A DNA stretch of 30,920 nt, from NCBI GenBank assembly GCA_000434235.1, contig FR892007.1, forward strand, positions 59,722-90,641. The letters are read 5' to 3'. This stretch comes from Alistipes sp. CAG:268 (GTDB taxonomy: Bacteria > Bacteroidota > Bacteroidia > Bacteroidales > Rikenellaceae). The notes under the pieces were generated by a model. That model had not been told where the DNA came from. It did not search any database and was given only the letters and a program-made list of their open reading frames with translations. Of this stretch, positions 17,413 through 25,885 are shown in pieces (position 1 is the stretch's first letter; each line of letters begins with the position of its first letter). The position numbers were made by a program, and so were the translations under genes.

Positions 17413-20400
17413 AGCTCCCGCAACGTTTTATAGGCGTCCTCGACGTCTTTGACATTCCTAACGGTCATCGCCAGCCGATTATTGTGCTGCTTGAGCACAA
17501 AACGATCGGGGCGCTGCGTGACGCGCTGCAACAGCTGCATGAACACATCGCTCTTGTAGTAGGGCGAATTCTCCTCGCCTACAAAGTGGACGATCATCAG
17601 CCCGTTCTTGACCTTCACGCGCTCCATGCCCAGGCGGATGGCCTCCCAACGCAGACGCACGACGTTGAGCAACTCGCGGGCGGCACGCGGCAGCGGGCCG
17701 AAACGGTCCACCAGACGGCCCTCGAAGGCGACCAGCGCCTGCTCGTCCTTCGTCGAGTCGAGCTCGCGGTAGAGCTTCAGGCGCTCGGCCTGCTGGGCGA
17801 CATAGCCGTCCGGGAGGCCGGCCTCGACCTCGATCTCGATGTACGCGTCGTCGATGAAGTGCATCTGCCCGACAGCCTGCTCCTCCTCGGGCGAGAGGCC
17901 CGGGACGTTCAGGCCCTCGGCGCGCAGTTCGGCAATGGCCTCGTTCATGATCTTCTGGTAGGTCTCGAAACCGATGTCGGCGATGAAGCCGCTCTGCTCG
18001 GCACCCAGCAGGTTGCCCGCACCCCGGATGTCGAGGTCCTGCATGGCGATGTTGAAGCCCGAACCGAGGTCCGAGAACTCCTCGATGGCCCGCAGGCGCC
18101 GCCGCGCGTCGGACGAAAGCAGCTCGTCGGGCGGCGAGAGCAGGTAGCAGTACCCCTTCTGGTTCGAGCGGCCGACACGCCCGCGCAGCTGGTGCAGGTC
18201 GCTCAGACCGAAGTTCTGCGCATTGTTCACGATGATCGTATTGGCGTTGGGGATGTCGATGCCGTTCTCGACGATCGTCGTCGAGACCAGCACGTCGAAC
18301 TCCCCGTAGATGAAGTCCATGATCAGCTTCTCGAGTTGCTCGGCAGGCATCTTGCCGTGGCCGATGGCGACACGGGCCTTCGGGCAGAGGCGCGTAACGA
18401 GCCCCTGCAGCGTCGGCAGGTCCTCGACCCGGTTGTGAACGAAGTAGACCTGACCGCCGCGCGCGAGCTCCGTCTCGACGGCATCGCGGATGATCTCCTC
18501 CGAGAAGACGTGCGACTCGGTGAGGATCGGCTGCCGGTTGGGCGGCGGCGTCGAGATGACCGACAGGTCGCGCGATCCCATGAGCGAGAACTGCAGCGTA
18601 CGCGGGATCGGCGTCGCCGTAAGGGTCAGCGTATCGACCGAAACGCTCATCTCCGTGAGCTTCTCCTTGGCGGCCACTCCGAACTTCTGCTCCTCGTCGA
18701 TGATCAACAGCCCCAGGTCGCGGAAGCGGATCTGCCGGCCCAGCATCTTGTGCGTGCCGATCAGGATGTCGATCCGCCCGGCTGCCAGATCCTCGCGGAT
18801 CTGCGCCACCTCCCGGCTGCTCTTCGAACGGTTGAGGTACTCGACCCGCACGGGAAAATCGCGCAGGCGCTCGGTGAACGAGCGGTAGTGCTGCAGGGCG
18901 AGGATCGTCGTCGGGACCAGCACGGCCACCTGCTTGCCGTCGGTCGCGGCCTTGAATGCGGCGCGGATCGCCACCTCGGTCTTGCCGAAACCCACGTCGC
19001 CGCAGACCAGACGGTCCATCGGCTGGTCCGACTCCATGTCCCGCTTGATGGCGGACGTCGCAGCCTGCTGGTCGGGAGTGTCCTCCCAGCGGAACGACGC
19101 CTCGAGCTCGTGCTGGAGGTAGCCGTCGGGCGAGAAGGCAAAACCCTTCGACGCCTTGCGCTTGGCATAGAGGGCGATGAGCTGGCGCGAGATGTCCTTG
19201 ACGGCCTTCTTCGTGGCGTTCTTGAGTTTCTGCCAGGCTCCCGTGCCAAGCTTGTAGACCTTCGGCGGTTCGCCGTCGCCCGACTTGTAGCGCGAGATGC
19301 GGTGCAGCGAGTGGACATTGACGAAGAGTACGTCGCCGTCCTTGTAGACGAGCTTGATGGCCTCGTGCGTCTTGCCGTTCTCGTTGATCTTCACCAGCCC
19401 GTCGAACCGGCCCACGCCGTGGTCGATGTGCACCACGTAGTCGCCCGGCCGCAGCTGGTTCAGTTCGGCAACGGTCATCTGCTCGTCGCGGCGGATCTCG
19501 CCGTTGATGCGGTAGCGCTGGTAGCGGTCGAAGATCTGGTGGTCGGTATAGAGGCACAGCTTCAGGTCGTTGTCCACAAACCCCTCGTGCAGCGTCGTCG
19601 CAACGGCCCGCACGACGGCCTGACCGCGGCCGATCTGGTGGAAGATGTTCTCCAGGCGCTCGACCTGCGCCTTGTTCTCCGAAAGTATATAGGTGTCGTA
19701 CCCCCGCAGGGCATTGCGGATCATGTCGTCGGCAAGCATCTCGAAGTTCTTGTTGAACTTCGGCTGCGGGGAGGTCGAGAAGGTCACCTTTGCCGTGGCG
19801 GGACGCTCTGCGACGTTGTCGCGCAGCAGGAAGAGACGGCTTGCAGCCAAGTCGGAGAGCAATCCGTTGCGGCTCGTCAGCAAGCTGTCGATGCGTTCGG
19901 GCTGCTCCATGTCTGCAAGCGTGCGGCGCCGCACGTCGTTCACGCGCCGCAGCACATAGTCGGCATCGTAGAACCAGAAGGCGGCATCCGCACCGGCAAA
20001 GCGGGCCAGTGAGACCCGCGCGGCACTCTGCACCGCGGTGTTCAGGTCGGGGATGATCTCCACGCGCTCGAGTTTGTCGGCCGAAAGCTGGCTCGAGATG
20101 TTGAAGCGCCGGATCGAATCGACCTCGTCTCCGAAGAAATCCAGACGGTAGGGCTTGCTCTCCGAAAAGGAGAAGACATCGACGATGCCGCCGCGCACGG
20201 AGTACTGCCCCGGCTCGTAAACGAAATCGACACGCGTGAAGGCGGCATCGACCAGCTCCTGTTCGAGCACCTCGATCGAGATCCGGTCGCCGACCTGCAC
20301 GGCTATCGTCCCGCGGTTGAGCGCCTCGGCATCAACGATCCGCTCGGCCAGCGCCTCGGGATAGGTGCAGACCACCAGATAGCCCTTGCCCGCAAATCCG

Positions 20401-20741
20401 CGCAGGGCATTCATCGTCGCCGTACGCTGCACGACACCCTGCGGGTCCTCGACGCCGTTGGCCGCCGAATGTTTATAGGACGAGGGGAAGAAGCAGACCC
20501 GCTCCTCGTCGAGCAGGTTGTAGAAGTCGTTGAGCAGATAGGCGGCCGCATCGCGGTCCTCAGCCACGAAGACGTGGACACCGCCGCAGCGGGCCACGAC
20601 AGCCGAGGCATAGAACGGAAGGGCGCCGCCGACCAGCTCCTCGAGATGGACGGCCGCACCGGCTTTCTTGTATTCACGGCACAAAGCCCCGAGATTCTTC
20701 GATCCGGCGGCAAACTGCGCCAACTGCTCACGGGCGGTCAT
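17409..20741 (-). CDS. mfd: Transcription-repair coupling factor
   Basis: Mfd is a DNA translocase that removes stalled RNA polymerase at lesions and recruits the UvrABC excision machinery. The 1110 residues are close to the E. coli length of 1148. Domains in order are an N-terminal UvrB-like module (VYEPGQYSVRGGIVDVFSFS and YRLDFFGDEVDSIRRF near 195-230), the RNA-polymerase-interacting domain (LRPGDYVVHIDHGVGRFDG near 430) and a superfamily 2 helicase core. The core has Walker A GDVGFGKTEVA near 580, DEEQ near 680 and GRVGRSNQKGYCYLL near 850. A TRCF C-terminal domain ends in DAYKTLREL. It follows the RNase gene by 114 bp without an obvious terminator and overlaps coaX by 4 bp. Confidence 0.97.
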   Translation of the reverse strand: MTAREQLAQFAAGSKNLGALCREYKKAGAAVHLEELVGGALPFYASAVVARCGGVHVFVAEDRDAAAYLLNDFYNLLDEERVCFFPSSYKHSAANGVEDPQGVVQRTATMNALRGFAGKGYLVVCTYPEALAERIVDAEALNRGTIAVQVGDRISIEVLEQELVDAAFTRVDFVYEPGQYSVRGGIVDVFSFSESKPYRLDFFGDEVDSIRRFNISSQLSADKLERVEIIPDLNTAVQSAARVSLARFAGADAAFWFYDADYVLRRVNDVRRRTLADMEQPERIDSLLTSRNGLLSDLAASRLFLLRDNVAERPATAKVTFSTSPQPKFNKNFEMLADDMIRNALRGYDTYILSENKAQVERLENIFHQIGRGQAVVRAVATTLHEGFVDNDLKLCLYTDHQIFDRYQRYRINGEIRRDEQMTVAELNQLRPGDYVVHIDHGVGRFDGLVKINENGKTHEAIKLVYKDGDVLFVNVHSLHRISRYKSGDGEPPKVYKLGTGAWQKLKNATKKAVKDISRQLIALYAKRKASKGFAFSPDGYLQHELEASFRWEDTPDQQAATSAIKRDMESDQPMDRLVCGDVGFGKTEVAIRAAFKAATDGKQVAVLVPTTILALQHYRSFTERLRDFPVRVEYLNRSKSSREVAQIREDLAAGRIDILIGTHKMLGRQIRFRDLGLLIIDEEQKFGVAAKEKLTEMSVSVDTLTLTATPIPRTLQFSLMGSRDLSVISTPPPNRQPILTESHVFSEEIIRDAVETELARGGQVYFVHNRVEDLPTLQGLVTRLCPKARVAIGHGKMPAEQLEKLIMDFIYGEFDVLVSTTIVENGIDIPNANTIIVNNAQNFGLSDLHQLRGRVGRSNQKGYCYLLSPPDELLSSDARRRLRAIEEFSDLGSGFNIAMQDLDIRGAGNLLGAEQSGFIADIGFETYQKIMNEAIAELRAEGLNVPGLSPEEEQAVGQMHFIDDAYIEIEVEAGLPDGYVAQQAERLKLYRELDSTKDEQALVAFEGRLVDRFGPLPRAARELLNVVRLRWEAIRLGMERVKVKNGLMIVHFVGEENSPYYKSDVFMQLLQRVTQRPDRFVLKQHNNRLAMTVRNVKDVEDAYKTLREL

Positions 20742-20855
20742 AATGGGTCATTGGGTTTGGGGACGGTTCCGGCACGCGGCACCTCCGCCGCAACCGGGTC
20801 TTCCGCCACCGGTTCGGGACGCCCCTTTCAGAAGAGAGGTTGGTCCCGGAACGTG

Positions 20856-22406
20856 TTATTTGTTAATCAGGTCGTTGTCCTTTCGGTCGTGGTAGTGCAC
20901 CTCGACGATGCCCGTACTCTGATCCTCGACCACCTGCAGGCGGACCTTGTATTTCCACTCCCAGCGCCGGCGCAGCGACCAGAAACCCCGCTTGAGGAAG
21001 CAGGCCACATAGGGGCTCACGACCAGTTTGATGAACTTGTGCCCGCGGTCCTGCGTGAGGAACGAGATCTGGTTCTCGATCTTCTTGTCGAGCAGCACCG
21101 TGGGTTCGATCTTGCCTGTTCCGTTGCAGGTCGGGCAGACGTCCGAGACACTCTCGACGGCCACCGGGCGCACCCGCTGGCGGGTGATCTGCATCAGTCC
21201 GAACTTCGTGAGCGGGAGGACCGTGTGCTTGGCCTTGTCGGTCTCCATGAGCTTGACCATCTCGTCGTAAAGCGCCTGCTTGTTCTGCGCCTTGTGCAGG
21301 TCGATGAAGTCGATGATGACGATGCCGCCCAGATCGCGCAGGCGCAGCTGCCGCGCGATCTCCTTCGCGGCGGCCAGATTAACATCCATGGCCGTCTGCT
21401 CCTGATTGTCCTCGGCCTTGGTGCGGTTGCCCGAGTTCACGTCGATGACGTTCATCGCCTCCGTGTGCTCGATGATCAGGTAGGCGCCGCGCTTGAGCGA
21501 CACGTATTTGGCGAAGAGCGACTTGATCTGCTTCGAGATGTCGAAGTTGTCGAAGATCGGCACGTTGCCCTTGTAGAGTTTGACGATCTTCACCTTCTCG
21601 GGATCGATCTGCTTGATGTAATCACGGATCTCGTTGTACATCGCCTCGTCATCGACGGCGATCTGCGAGAACGACCCGTTGAGCGAATCGCGGATGATCG
21701 TGTTGGCGCGGTTCATCTCGTTCATCAGCTGGTCGGGGGCCGTACTCCGGCGGATGGCCGCCACGGTCTTGCGCCAGCGGTCGATCTGCGTCTGGATGTC
21801 GTGCTCGATGTCCTCGTCCTTGGCCTCCATGGCCGCCGTGCGGATAATGACGCCGAAGTTTTTCGGAAGGACCGCCGCCGCGATGCGCTTCAGCCGCTTC
21901 TTCTCCTCGGCCGAGCGGATCTTCTGCGAAAGGAAGACCTTCGACGAGAAGGGAACCAGCACCACGTTGCGGCCCGCGAGCGAGATATCGGCCGTCAGGC
22001 GGGGTCCCTTCGTGGAGATGGCCTCCTTAGCCACCTGCACCATGATCTGCTGCCCCACCTGAAGGTAGTCGCCGATCTTGCCCCCCTTCTCGACCGGAGC
22101 CTCGAGTTTCATGGTCTCGGCGCGCAGTCCCCGTTTGCCGGGCTGCTGCGAGGCGACGAGCTTCTGGAGCGAGAGGAAATGCGTCCCCAGGTCGAGGTAA
22201 TGGATGAAGGCGTCCTTTTCGTGTCCTATATTGACGAATGCCGCATTGAGTCCCGGCATGATCTTGCGCACCTTTCCGAGGTAGATGTCCCCCACGGCGA
22301 ACCCCGTCTGACACTGCTCCTTGTTCAGTTCGACAAGGACCTTGTCTTCACACAGGGCGATGGAGATCTCGGTCGGAGTGACGTTTACGATGAGTTCTCT
22401 GTTCAT
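20856..22406 (-). CDS. rng: Ribonuclease E/G family endoribonuclease
   Basis: This 516-residue enzyme belongs to the RNase E/G family, which processes rRNA and decays mRNA. An S1 RNA-binding domain occupies about residues 35-125 (GDIYLGKVRKIMPGLNAAFV, NIGHEKDAFIHY). The DNase I-like catalytic part carries the two metal-binding aspartate motifs VIDVNSGNR (near 320) and IVIIDFIDLHK (near 365). The Zn-link CPTCNGTGK follows near 420. I place the start at 22406 (MNRELIVNVTPTEIS, as in homologues) instead of the in-frame ATG at 22517, whose extra 37 residues are low-complexity and Arg/Pro-rich. The short length and lack of the RNase E scaffold tail favour RNase G. Upstream is a 230-bp gap with hairpins. 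Confidence 0.93.
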   Translation of the reverse strand: MNRELIVNVTPTEISIALCEDKVLVELNKEQCQTGFAVGDIYLGKVRKIMPGLNAAFVNIGHEKDAFIHYLDLGTHFLSLQKLVASQQPGKRGLRAETMKLEAPVEKGGKIGDYLQVGQQIMVQVAKEAISTKGPRLTADISLAGRNVVLVPFSSKVFLSQKIRSAEEKKRLKRIAAAVLPKNFGVIIRTAAMEAKDEDIEHDIQTQIDRWRKTVAAIRRSTAPDQLMNEMNRANTIIRDSLNGSFSQIAVDDEAMYNEIRDYIKQIDPEKVKIVKLYKGNVPIFDNFDISKQIKSLFAKYVSLKRGAYLIIEHTEAMNVIDVNSGNRTKAEDNQEQTAMDVNLAAAKEIARQLRLRDLGGIVIIDFIDLHKAQNKQALYDEMVKLMETDKAKHTVLPLTKFGLMQITRQRVRPVAVESVSDVCPTCNGTGKIEPTVLLDKKIENQISFLTQDRGHKFIKLVVSPYVACFLKRGFWSLRRRWEWKYKVRLQVVEDQSTGIVEVHYHDRKDNDLINK

Positions 22407-22639
22407 TTGCTGCTGTATCGTGTGTCGCGCACCGGGATGCCGGGCGCGGAGTGATGAGGTTTTCGGGCCGCCTGTTGGCATGGAGTGGCGGCAAACTCCA
22501 AAGTCTCTGACTGTCAATGCGCCGCAGGCGCTTCCGGCCGCTGCCGGAGGTGCGGGATACCCGCGTGGATTTAAATAGGTAAAGCTAAAAGAGCATGGGC
22601 TCCTTTAGCTTTATCTATCGTTAGCACTAAAGTGCTACC
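22407..22639. other. Intergenic region with two inverted repeats upstream of rng
   Basis: No credible gene. Near the microprotein stop there is a palindrome TAGCACT-TA/AA-AGTGCTA (22622-22637) and a long hairpin (22580-22594 with 22599-22613, one mismatch, 4-nt loop). The hairpin lacks a T-tract on the minus strand, so it may be a weak terminator or a processing/attenuation structure before rng. No TAnnTTTG promoter for rng was found. Confidence 0.45.
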
Positions 22640-22729
22640 CTACTTTTTCTTGTGACGGTTCTTGCGAAGACGTTTTTTACGCTTGTGGGTAGCCATCTTG
22701 TGACGCTTATGCTTCTTTCCGTTCGGCAT
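22640..22729 (-). CDS. 29-residue basic protein of the AURKAIP1/COX24 (mS38-like) family
   Basis: A tiny ORF, ATG at 22729 and TAG at 22640, encodes MPNGKKHKRHKMATHKRKK followed by RLRKNRHKKK. Of its 29 residues about 19 are Lys, Arg or His. The core KMATHKRKKRLRKNRHKK resembles the COX24/AURKAIP1 C-terminal domain (DUF1713) of the mitochondrial small-subunit protein mS38. Bacteroidota genomes carry proteins of this size and sequence annotated with that domain. The likely role is a structural ribosome or RNA-binding protein. It is 33 bp downstream of the HU gene and reads from the same promoter. Its size means gene callers often miss it. The reading frame and family look good; the ribosomal role is inferred. 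Confidence 0.8.
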   Translation of the reverse strand: MPNGKKHKRHKMATHKRKKRLRKNRHKKK

Positions 22730-22762
22730 AATCTAAAAATTTTAGAGGTTCTTGGATTTATT

Positions 22763-23035
22763 TTACTTCACCTTCGCTGCGAAGCTCTTTGCGGGCTTGA
22801 AAGCAGTAATGTTGTGTTCGGGAATGGTGATCGTCGTATTCTTCGAGATGTTGCGGGCAACCTTCTTAGCGCGCTTCTTCACGATGAAGCTGCCGAAACC
22901 GCGAAGATAGACATTATTTTTCTGGGTCAGCGACGTCTTGATGCTCTCCATGAAAGCCTCGACGATAGCCTGCACCTGCACTTTCTCGACGCCGGTGCTT
23001 TTTGCGATTTCGCTTACGATATCTGCCTTTGTCAT
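22763..23035 (-). CDS. HU-family DNA-binding protein
   Basis: A 90-residue nucleoid protein of the HU/IHF family, which bends and compacts DNA as a dimer. It has the N-terminal helical part MTKADIVSEIAKSTGVEKVQ, the family signature region GFGSFIVKKRAKKVARN (residues about 46-62) leading into the DNA-binding beta arm, and the C-terminal FKPAKSFAAKVK. Length and motifs are typical. It is transcribed from a consensus promoter at 23082-23112, divergent from porX, and probably together with the 29-residue protein. HU versus IHF-like subclass cannot be decided from sequence alone. Confidence 0.95.
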   Translation of the reverse strand: MTKADIVSEIAKSTGVEKVQVQAIVEAFMESIKTSLTQKNNVYLRGFGSFIVKKRAKKVARNISKNTTITIPEHNITAFKPAKSFAAKVK

Positions 23036-23081
23036 AGTATTTATATGTTATAAAAATTGTTTCAACCCGTAATTCGGACTG

Positions 23082-23112
23082 CAAATATACACTTTATTTA
23101 GTTTTCCGCCAA
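23082..23112 (-). promoter_or_regulatory. Promoter of the HU gene
   Basis: On the minus strand TTG (23110-23112), a 20-bp spacer and TATATTTG (23082-23089) fit the Bacteroidota consensus, giving a leader of about 40 nt. Confidence 0.65.
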
Positions 23113-23340
23113 CAAACGGAGTTTTTTTTCACGATTTTTTCAACGGCCCCTACCGGCCACGCACACAACACGATAACAAATACCGGGCAAAACCCGTCAA
23201 AAAATTAAGATATTCTGTGTCAATAAATTATTGAACCGCCGTCCCGGACCACCGCCAAAAAAAACGCAACATACTGACTGGCAACGACATGACATATCGG
23301 ACAAAGATTCCGCCCCCGCCATCCAATAAACCGCCCGGTT
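23113..23340. other. AT-rich divergent region between HU and porX
   Basis: No credible gene. It contains a perfect 15-bp palindrome TCAATAA-A-TTATTGA (23220-23234), roughly midway between the two divergent promoters, and long A/T tracts. Confidence 0.5.
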
Positions 23341-23372
23341 TTTGCGTTTAACGGGAAGAATCATTACTTTTG
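23341..23372 (+). promoter_or_regulatory. Promoter of porX
   Basis: TTTG (23341-23344), a 20-bp spacer and TACTTTTG (23365-23372): a full match to the Bacteroidota consensus. It leaves a leader of only about 16 nt. Confidence 0.75.
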
Positions 23373-23394
23373 CAAACCTTAACAGCGATACGCC

Positions 23395-24945
23395 ATGGTT
23401 AAAATACTCTGGGTAGACGACGAAGTCGAACTGTTGAAACCCCACGTGCTGTTCCTCAGCCAGAAGGGTTACGATGTCGAAACCTGCAACAACGGATACG
23501 ACGCCATCGACATGGCTGCGGAAGGCTCCTACGACCTGATCATCCTCGACGAGATGATGCCCGGCATGACGGGGCTCGAGACGCTTCCCAAGATCAAGGA
23601 GGTGCGTCCCACCACTCCCGTCATCATGGTGACCAAGAGCGAGGAGGAGAACATCATGAACAAGGCCATCGGGTCGAAGATCGCAGACTACCTGATCAAG
23701 CCCGTGAACCCCAACCAGGTGTTGCTGTCGATCAAGAAGAACGTACACCAGCAGCAGCTGGTCACCGAGCAGACCACGGCCGACTACCGCTCGGAGTTCG
23801 GGCGCATCAGCTCCTCGCTCCAGATGGCCGACACGTTCCAGGACTGGTGCTCGATCTACCGCAAGCTCACCGCCTGGGAGATCGAGTTGTCGGAATCCAC
23901 GGACCAGAGCATCAAGGAGGTGCTCTCCTACCAGCGCACCGAGGCCAACCAGGAGTTCTGCAAGTTCGTACGCCGCAACTACTACAACTGGATCAACCGC
24001 CGTTCGGACGAGACCCCCGTCATGTCGCACACGCTCATGCGCTCGCGCATCTTCCCCGTGGCCGACGAGAACCCCAAGACCACGCTGCTGCTGATCGACA
24101 ACTTCCGCTACGACCAGTGGCGCGCCATCTCGTCGATGCTGCGCGGCTACTACGACGTAGTGCAGGACGACTTCTACTGCGCCATCCTGCCCACCGCCAC
24201 GCAATATGCCCGCAACGCCATCTTCGCCGGGCTCATGCCGCTGGCCATCGACAAGCTGATGCCCAACAAGTGGCTCAACGACAACGAGGAGGGCGGCAAG
24301 AACCAGTATGAGGAGGAGTTCCTGCGCCGCCTGATGCAGCAGAACGGCAAGCAGTGGCGCTTCTCGTTCGACAAGCTCGTGCGCCCGGAGCAGGGCCGCA
24401 AACTGGTGGACAACATCCAGAAGGTCTACGACGCCGACTTCTCGGTGATCGTCTACAACTTCCTCGACATCCTCTCGCACGCCCGCACCGAGACGGACAT
24501 CATCCGCGAACTGACCGAGGACGACGCGGCCTTCCGTTCATTGACCCGCTCGTGGTTCGAGCACTCGGACCTCTACACGATCCTCAAGCTGCTCTCCGAG
24601 CGCGGACACACGGTGGTCATCACCTCGGACCACGGCACGATCCGCGTGGACAACCCCGTGAAGGTGACCGGCGACCGCGAAACCTCATCTAACCTGCGTT
24701 ACAAGACGGGCCGCAACCTGGCCTACAACTCCCGCGAGGTCTACGAGGTGCTCAACCCAAAGGACATCCAGCTGCCGTCAAGCAACCTGACGTCGAGCTA
24801 CATCTTCGCCTACAACTCGGATTTTCTGGTTTACAACAACGACGCCAACCGGCACATCCGCTACTACCGCAACACGTTCCAACACGGCGGCATCTCGATG
24901 GAGGAGATGATCGTCCCGTACATTGTTCTCAAACCCAAAGAATAA
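23395..24945 (+). CDS. porX: PorX-type response regulator with PglZ (alkaline phosphatase superfamily) output domain
   Basis: A 516-residue two-domain protein matching PorX of Porphyromonas gingivalis, the response regulator that, with the histidine kinase PorY, controls type IX secretion. The receiver domain (1-120) has the acidic pair D8/D9, phospho-acceptor D52 in LIILDEMMPG, T80 and K102-P103. A helical linker follows. The PglZ domain (about 205-510) shows alkaline-phosphatase-type metal ligands: D235 in LLLIDNFRYDQW, the Thr-containing PTATQYAR (266-273), D358/H362 in LDILSHA, D412-H413 in SDHGT and H497 in FQHGG. P. gingivalis PorX has been reported to be a phosphodiesterase acting on oligonucleotides. 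All sites look intact. It is followed 6 bp later by tsaE. Confidence 0.93.
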   Translation: MVKILWVDDEVELLKPHVLFLSQKGYDVETCNNGYDAIDMAAEGSYDLIILDEMMPGMTGLETLPKIKEVRPTTPVIMVTKSEEENIMNKAIGSKIADYLIKPVNPNQVLLSIKKNVHQQQLVTEQTTADYRSEFGRISSSLQMADTFQDWCSIYRKLTAWEIELSESTDQSIKEVLSYQRTEANQEFCKFVRRNYYNWINRRSDETPVMSHTLMRSRIFPVADENPKTTLLLIDNFRYDQWRAISSMLRGYYDVVQDDFYCAILPTATQYARNAIFAGLMPLAIDKLMPNKWLNDNEEGGKNQYEEEFLRRLMQQNGKQWRFSFDKLVRPEQGRKLVDNIQKVYDADFSVIVYNFLDILSHARTETDIIRELTEDDAAFRSLTRSWFEHSDLYTILKLLSERGHTVVITSDHGTIRVDNPVKVTGDRETSSNLRYKTGRNLAYNSREVYEVLNPKDIQLPSSNLTSSYIFAYNSDFLVYNNDANRHIRYYRNTFQHGGISMEEMIVPYIVLKPKE

Positions 24946-24951
24946 GACCCT

Positions 24952-25368
24952 ATGAAAACAATCCATATCACCTCGCAGGAGGAGTTGCGCGACGTGGCCG
25001 AAGCCATTGTCCGCGACCTGGGACGGCGCACCGTCGTGGCTTTCCGCGGCGAGATGGGCGCCGGCAAGACGACGCTCATCCGCGAAATCGCGGCCGTACT
25101 GGGCGCAACGGACACCGTCACCAGCCCGACCTTTGCCATCGTCAATCAGTACAAGGGGGCGAACAACCGCCGTATCTACCACTTCGACTTCTACCGCATC
25201 GACGACATCCGCGAAGCCTACGACTTCGGCTACGAGGAGTACTTCTACTCGGGAGACCTCTGCCTGGTGGAGTGGCCCGAGAAGATCGAGCAACTGCTCC
25301 CGGGAAACGTCATGACGGTACGCATCACCGTGGACAGCGACACGGCCCGCACCTTCGAGATCGAATAG
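24952..25368 (+). CDS. tsaE: tRNA threonylcarbamoyladenosine biosynthesis ATPase
   Basis: TsaE is the ATPase partner of TsaB-TsaD, which install the universal t6A37 modification on ANN-decoding tRNAs. The 138-residue protein has the P-loop GEMGAGKTT (33-41), the switch-like TVTSPTFAIVNQY (55-67) and the family block HFDFYRIDD, then VEWPEKIEQLLP near 107. Length is typical. It begins 6 bp after porX and is presumably co-transcribed. The link with PorX seems to be gene order only. Confidence 0.95.
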   Translation: MKTIHITSQEELRDVAEAIVRDLGRRTVVAFRGEMGAGKTTLIREIAAVLGATDTVTSPTFAIVNQYKGANNRRIYHFDFYRIDDIREAYDFGYEEYFYSGDLCLVEWPEKIEQLLPGNVMTVRITVDSDTARTFEIE

Positions 25369-25411
25369 CGGCGCTGCACCCCTACCGAAAACGAACGAAA
25401 CACGACAACCC

Positions 25412-25828
25412 ATGCAGGAATACATCTCCAAACAGCACCAGATTCTGCGCTCCGCAGAACAGATCTATGCGGTCATCAGCCGCTTCGACAACCTGACGCC
25501 CGCCCTGGCCGACCGCGTCGAGGAGTGGCAGGCCGACGAGGAGCACTGCTCGTTCAAGGCCAAGGGATTCACCGTGAAGCTCCGCATGGAGGAGCGCATT
25601 GCCCCCAAGCACGTGAAGATCGTGGGCGACGAGGGCGGCGTGCCGATCGACTTCGCCTTCTGGATCCAGCTGCAGCCGGCCGGTCCCTACGACACGCGCC
25701 TGCGGCTGGTGCTGCACACCGATCTGAACATGATGATGAAGATGATGATCGGCGGCAAGCTCCAGACGGCCGTAGACCAGATTGCCGAAGGCATCGCCCG
25801 GGCCCTCAACGCCGCACCGCAATACTGA
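25412..25828 (+). CDS. SRPBCC-fold (START/polyketide cyclase-like) protein of unknown function
   Basis: A 138-residue soluble protein with the pattern of the SRPBCC/Bet v1-like fold: an opening strand and helix (LRSAEQIYAVISRFDNLTPA), central strands (CSFKAKGFTVKLRMEERIAP, DFAFWIQLQPAG, TRLRLVLHTDLN) and a C-terminal helix closing the ligand pocket (LQTAVDQIAEGIARALN). A run of methionines (NMMMKMMIGG) precedes that helix and could line a hydrophobic cavity. There is no signal peptide or obvious catalytic residue. It lies 43 bp after tsaE and 57 bp before the MutS-like gene. Ligand and role are unknown; the family call is by pattern only. Confidence 0.75.
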   Translation: MQEYISKQHQILRSAEQIYAVISRFDNLTPALADRVEEWQADEEHCSFKAKGFTVKLRMEERIAPKHVKIVGDEGGVPIDFAFWIQLQPAGPYDTRLRLVLHTDLNMMMKMMIGGKLQTAVDQIAEGIARALNAAPQY

Positions 25829-25885
25829 TCGCACCCAGGAGGATAAATCGCGCAGGCGAAGATATCCAACCATACGAAACAGGCC

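Noticed and set aside
17484..20012. An 842-codon plus-strand frame inside mfd
   Set aside because: It is an antisense shadow of mfd, which has all its motifs in the minus frame; the composition is typical of complementary-strand frames.
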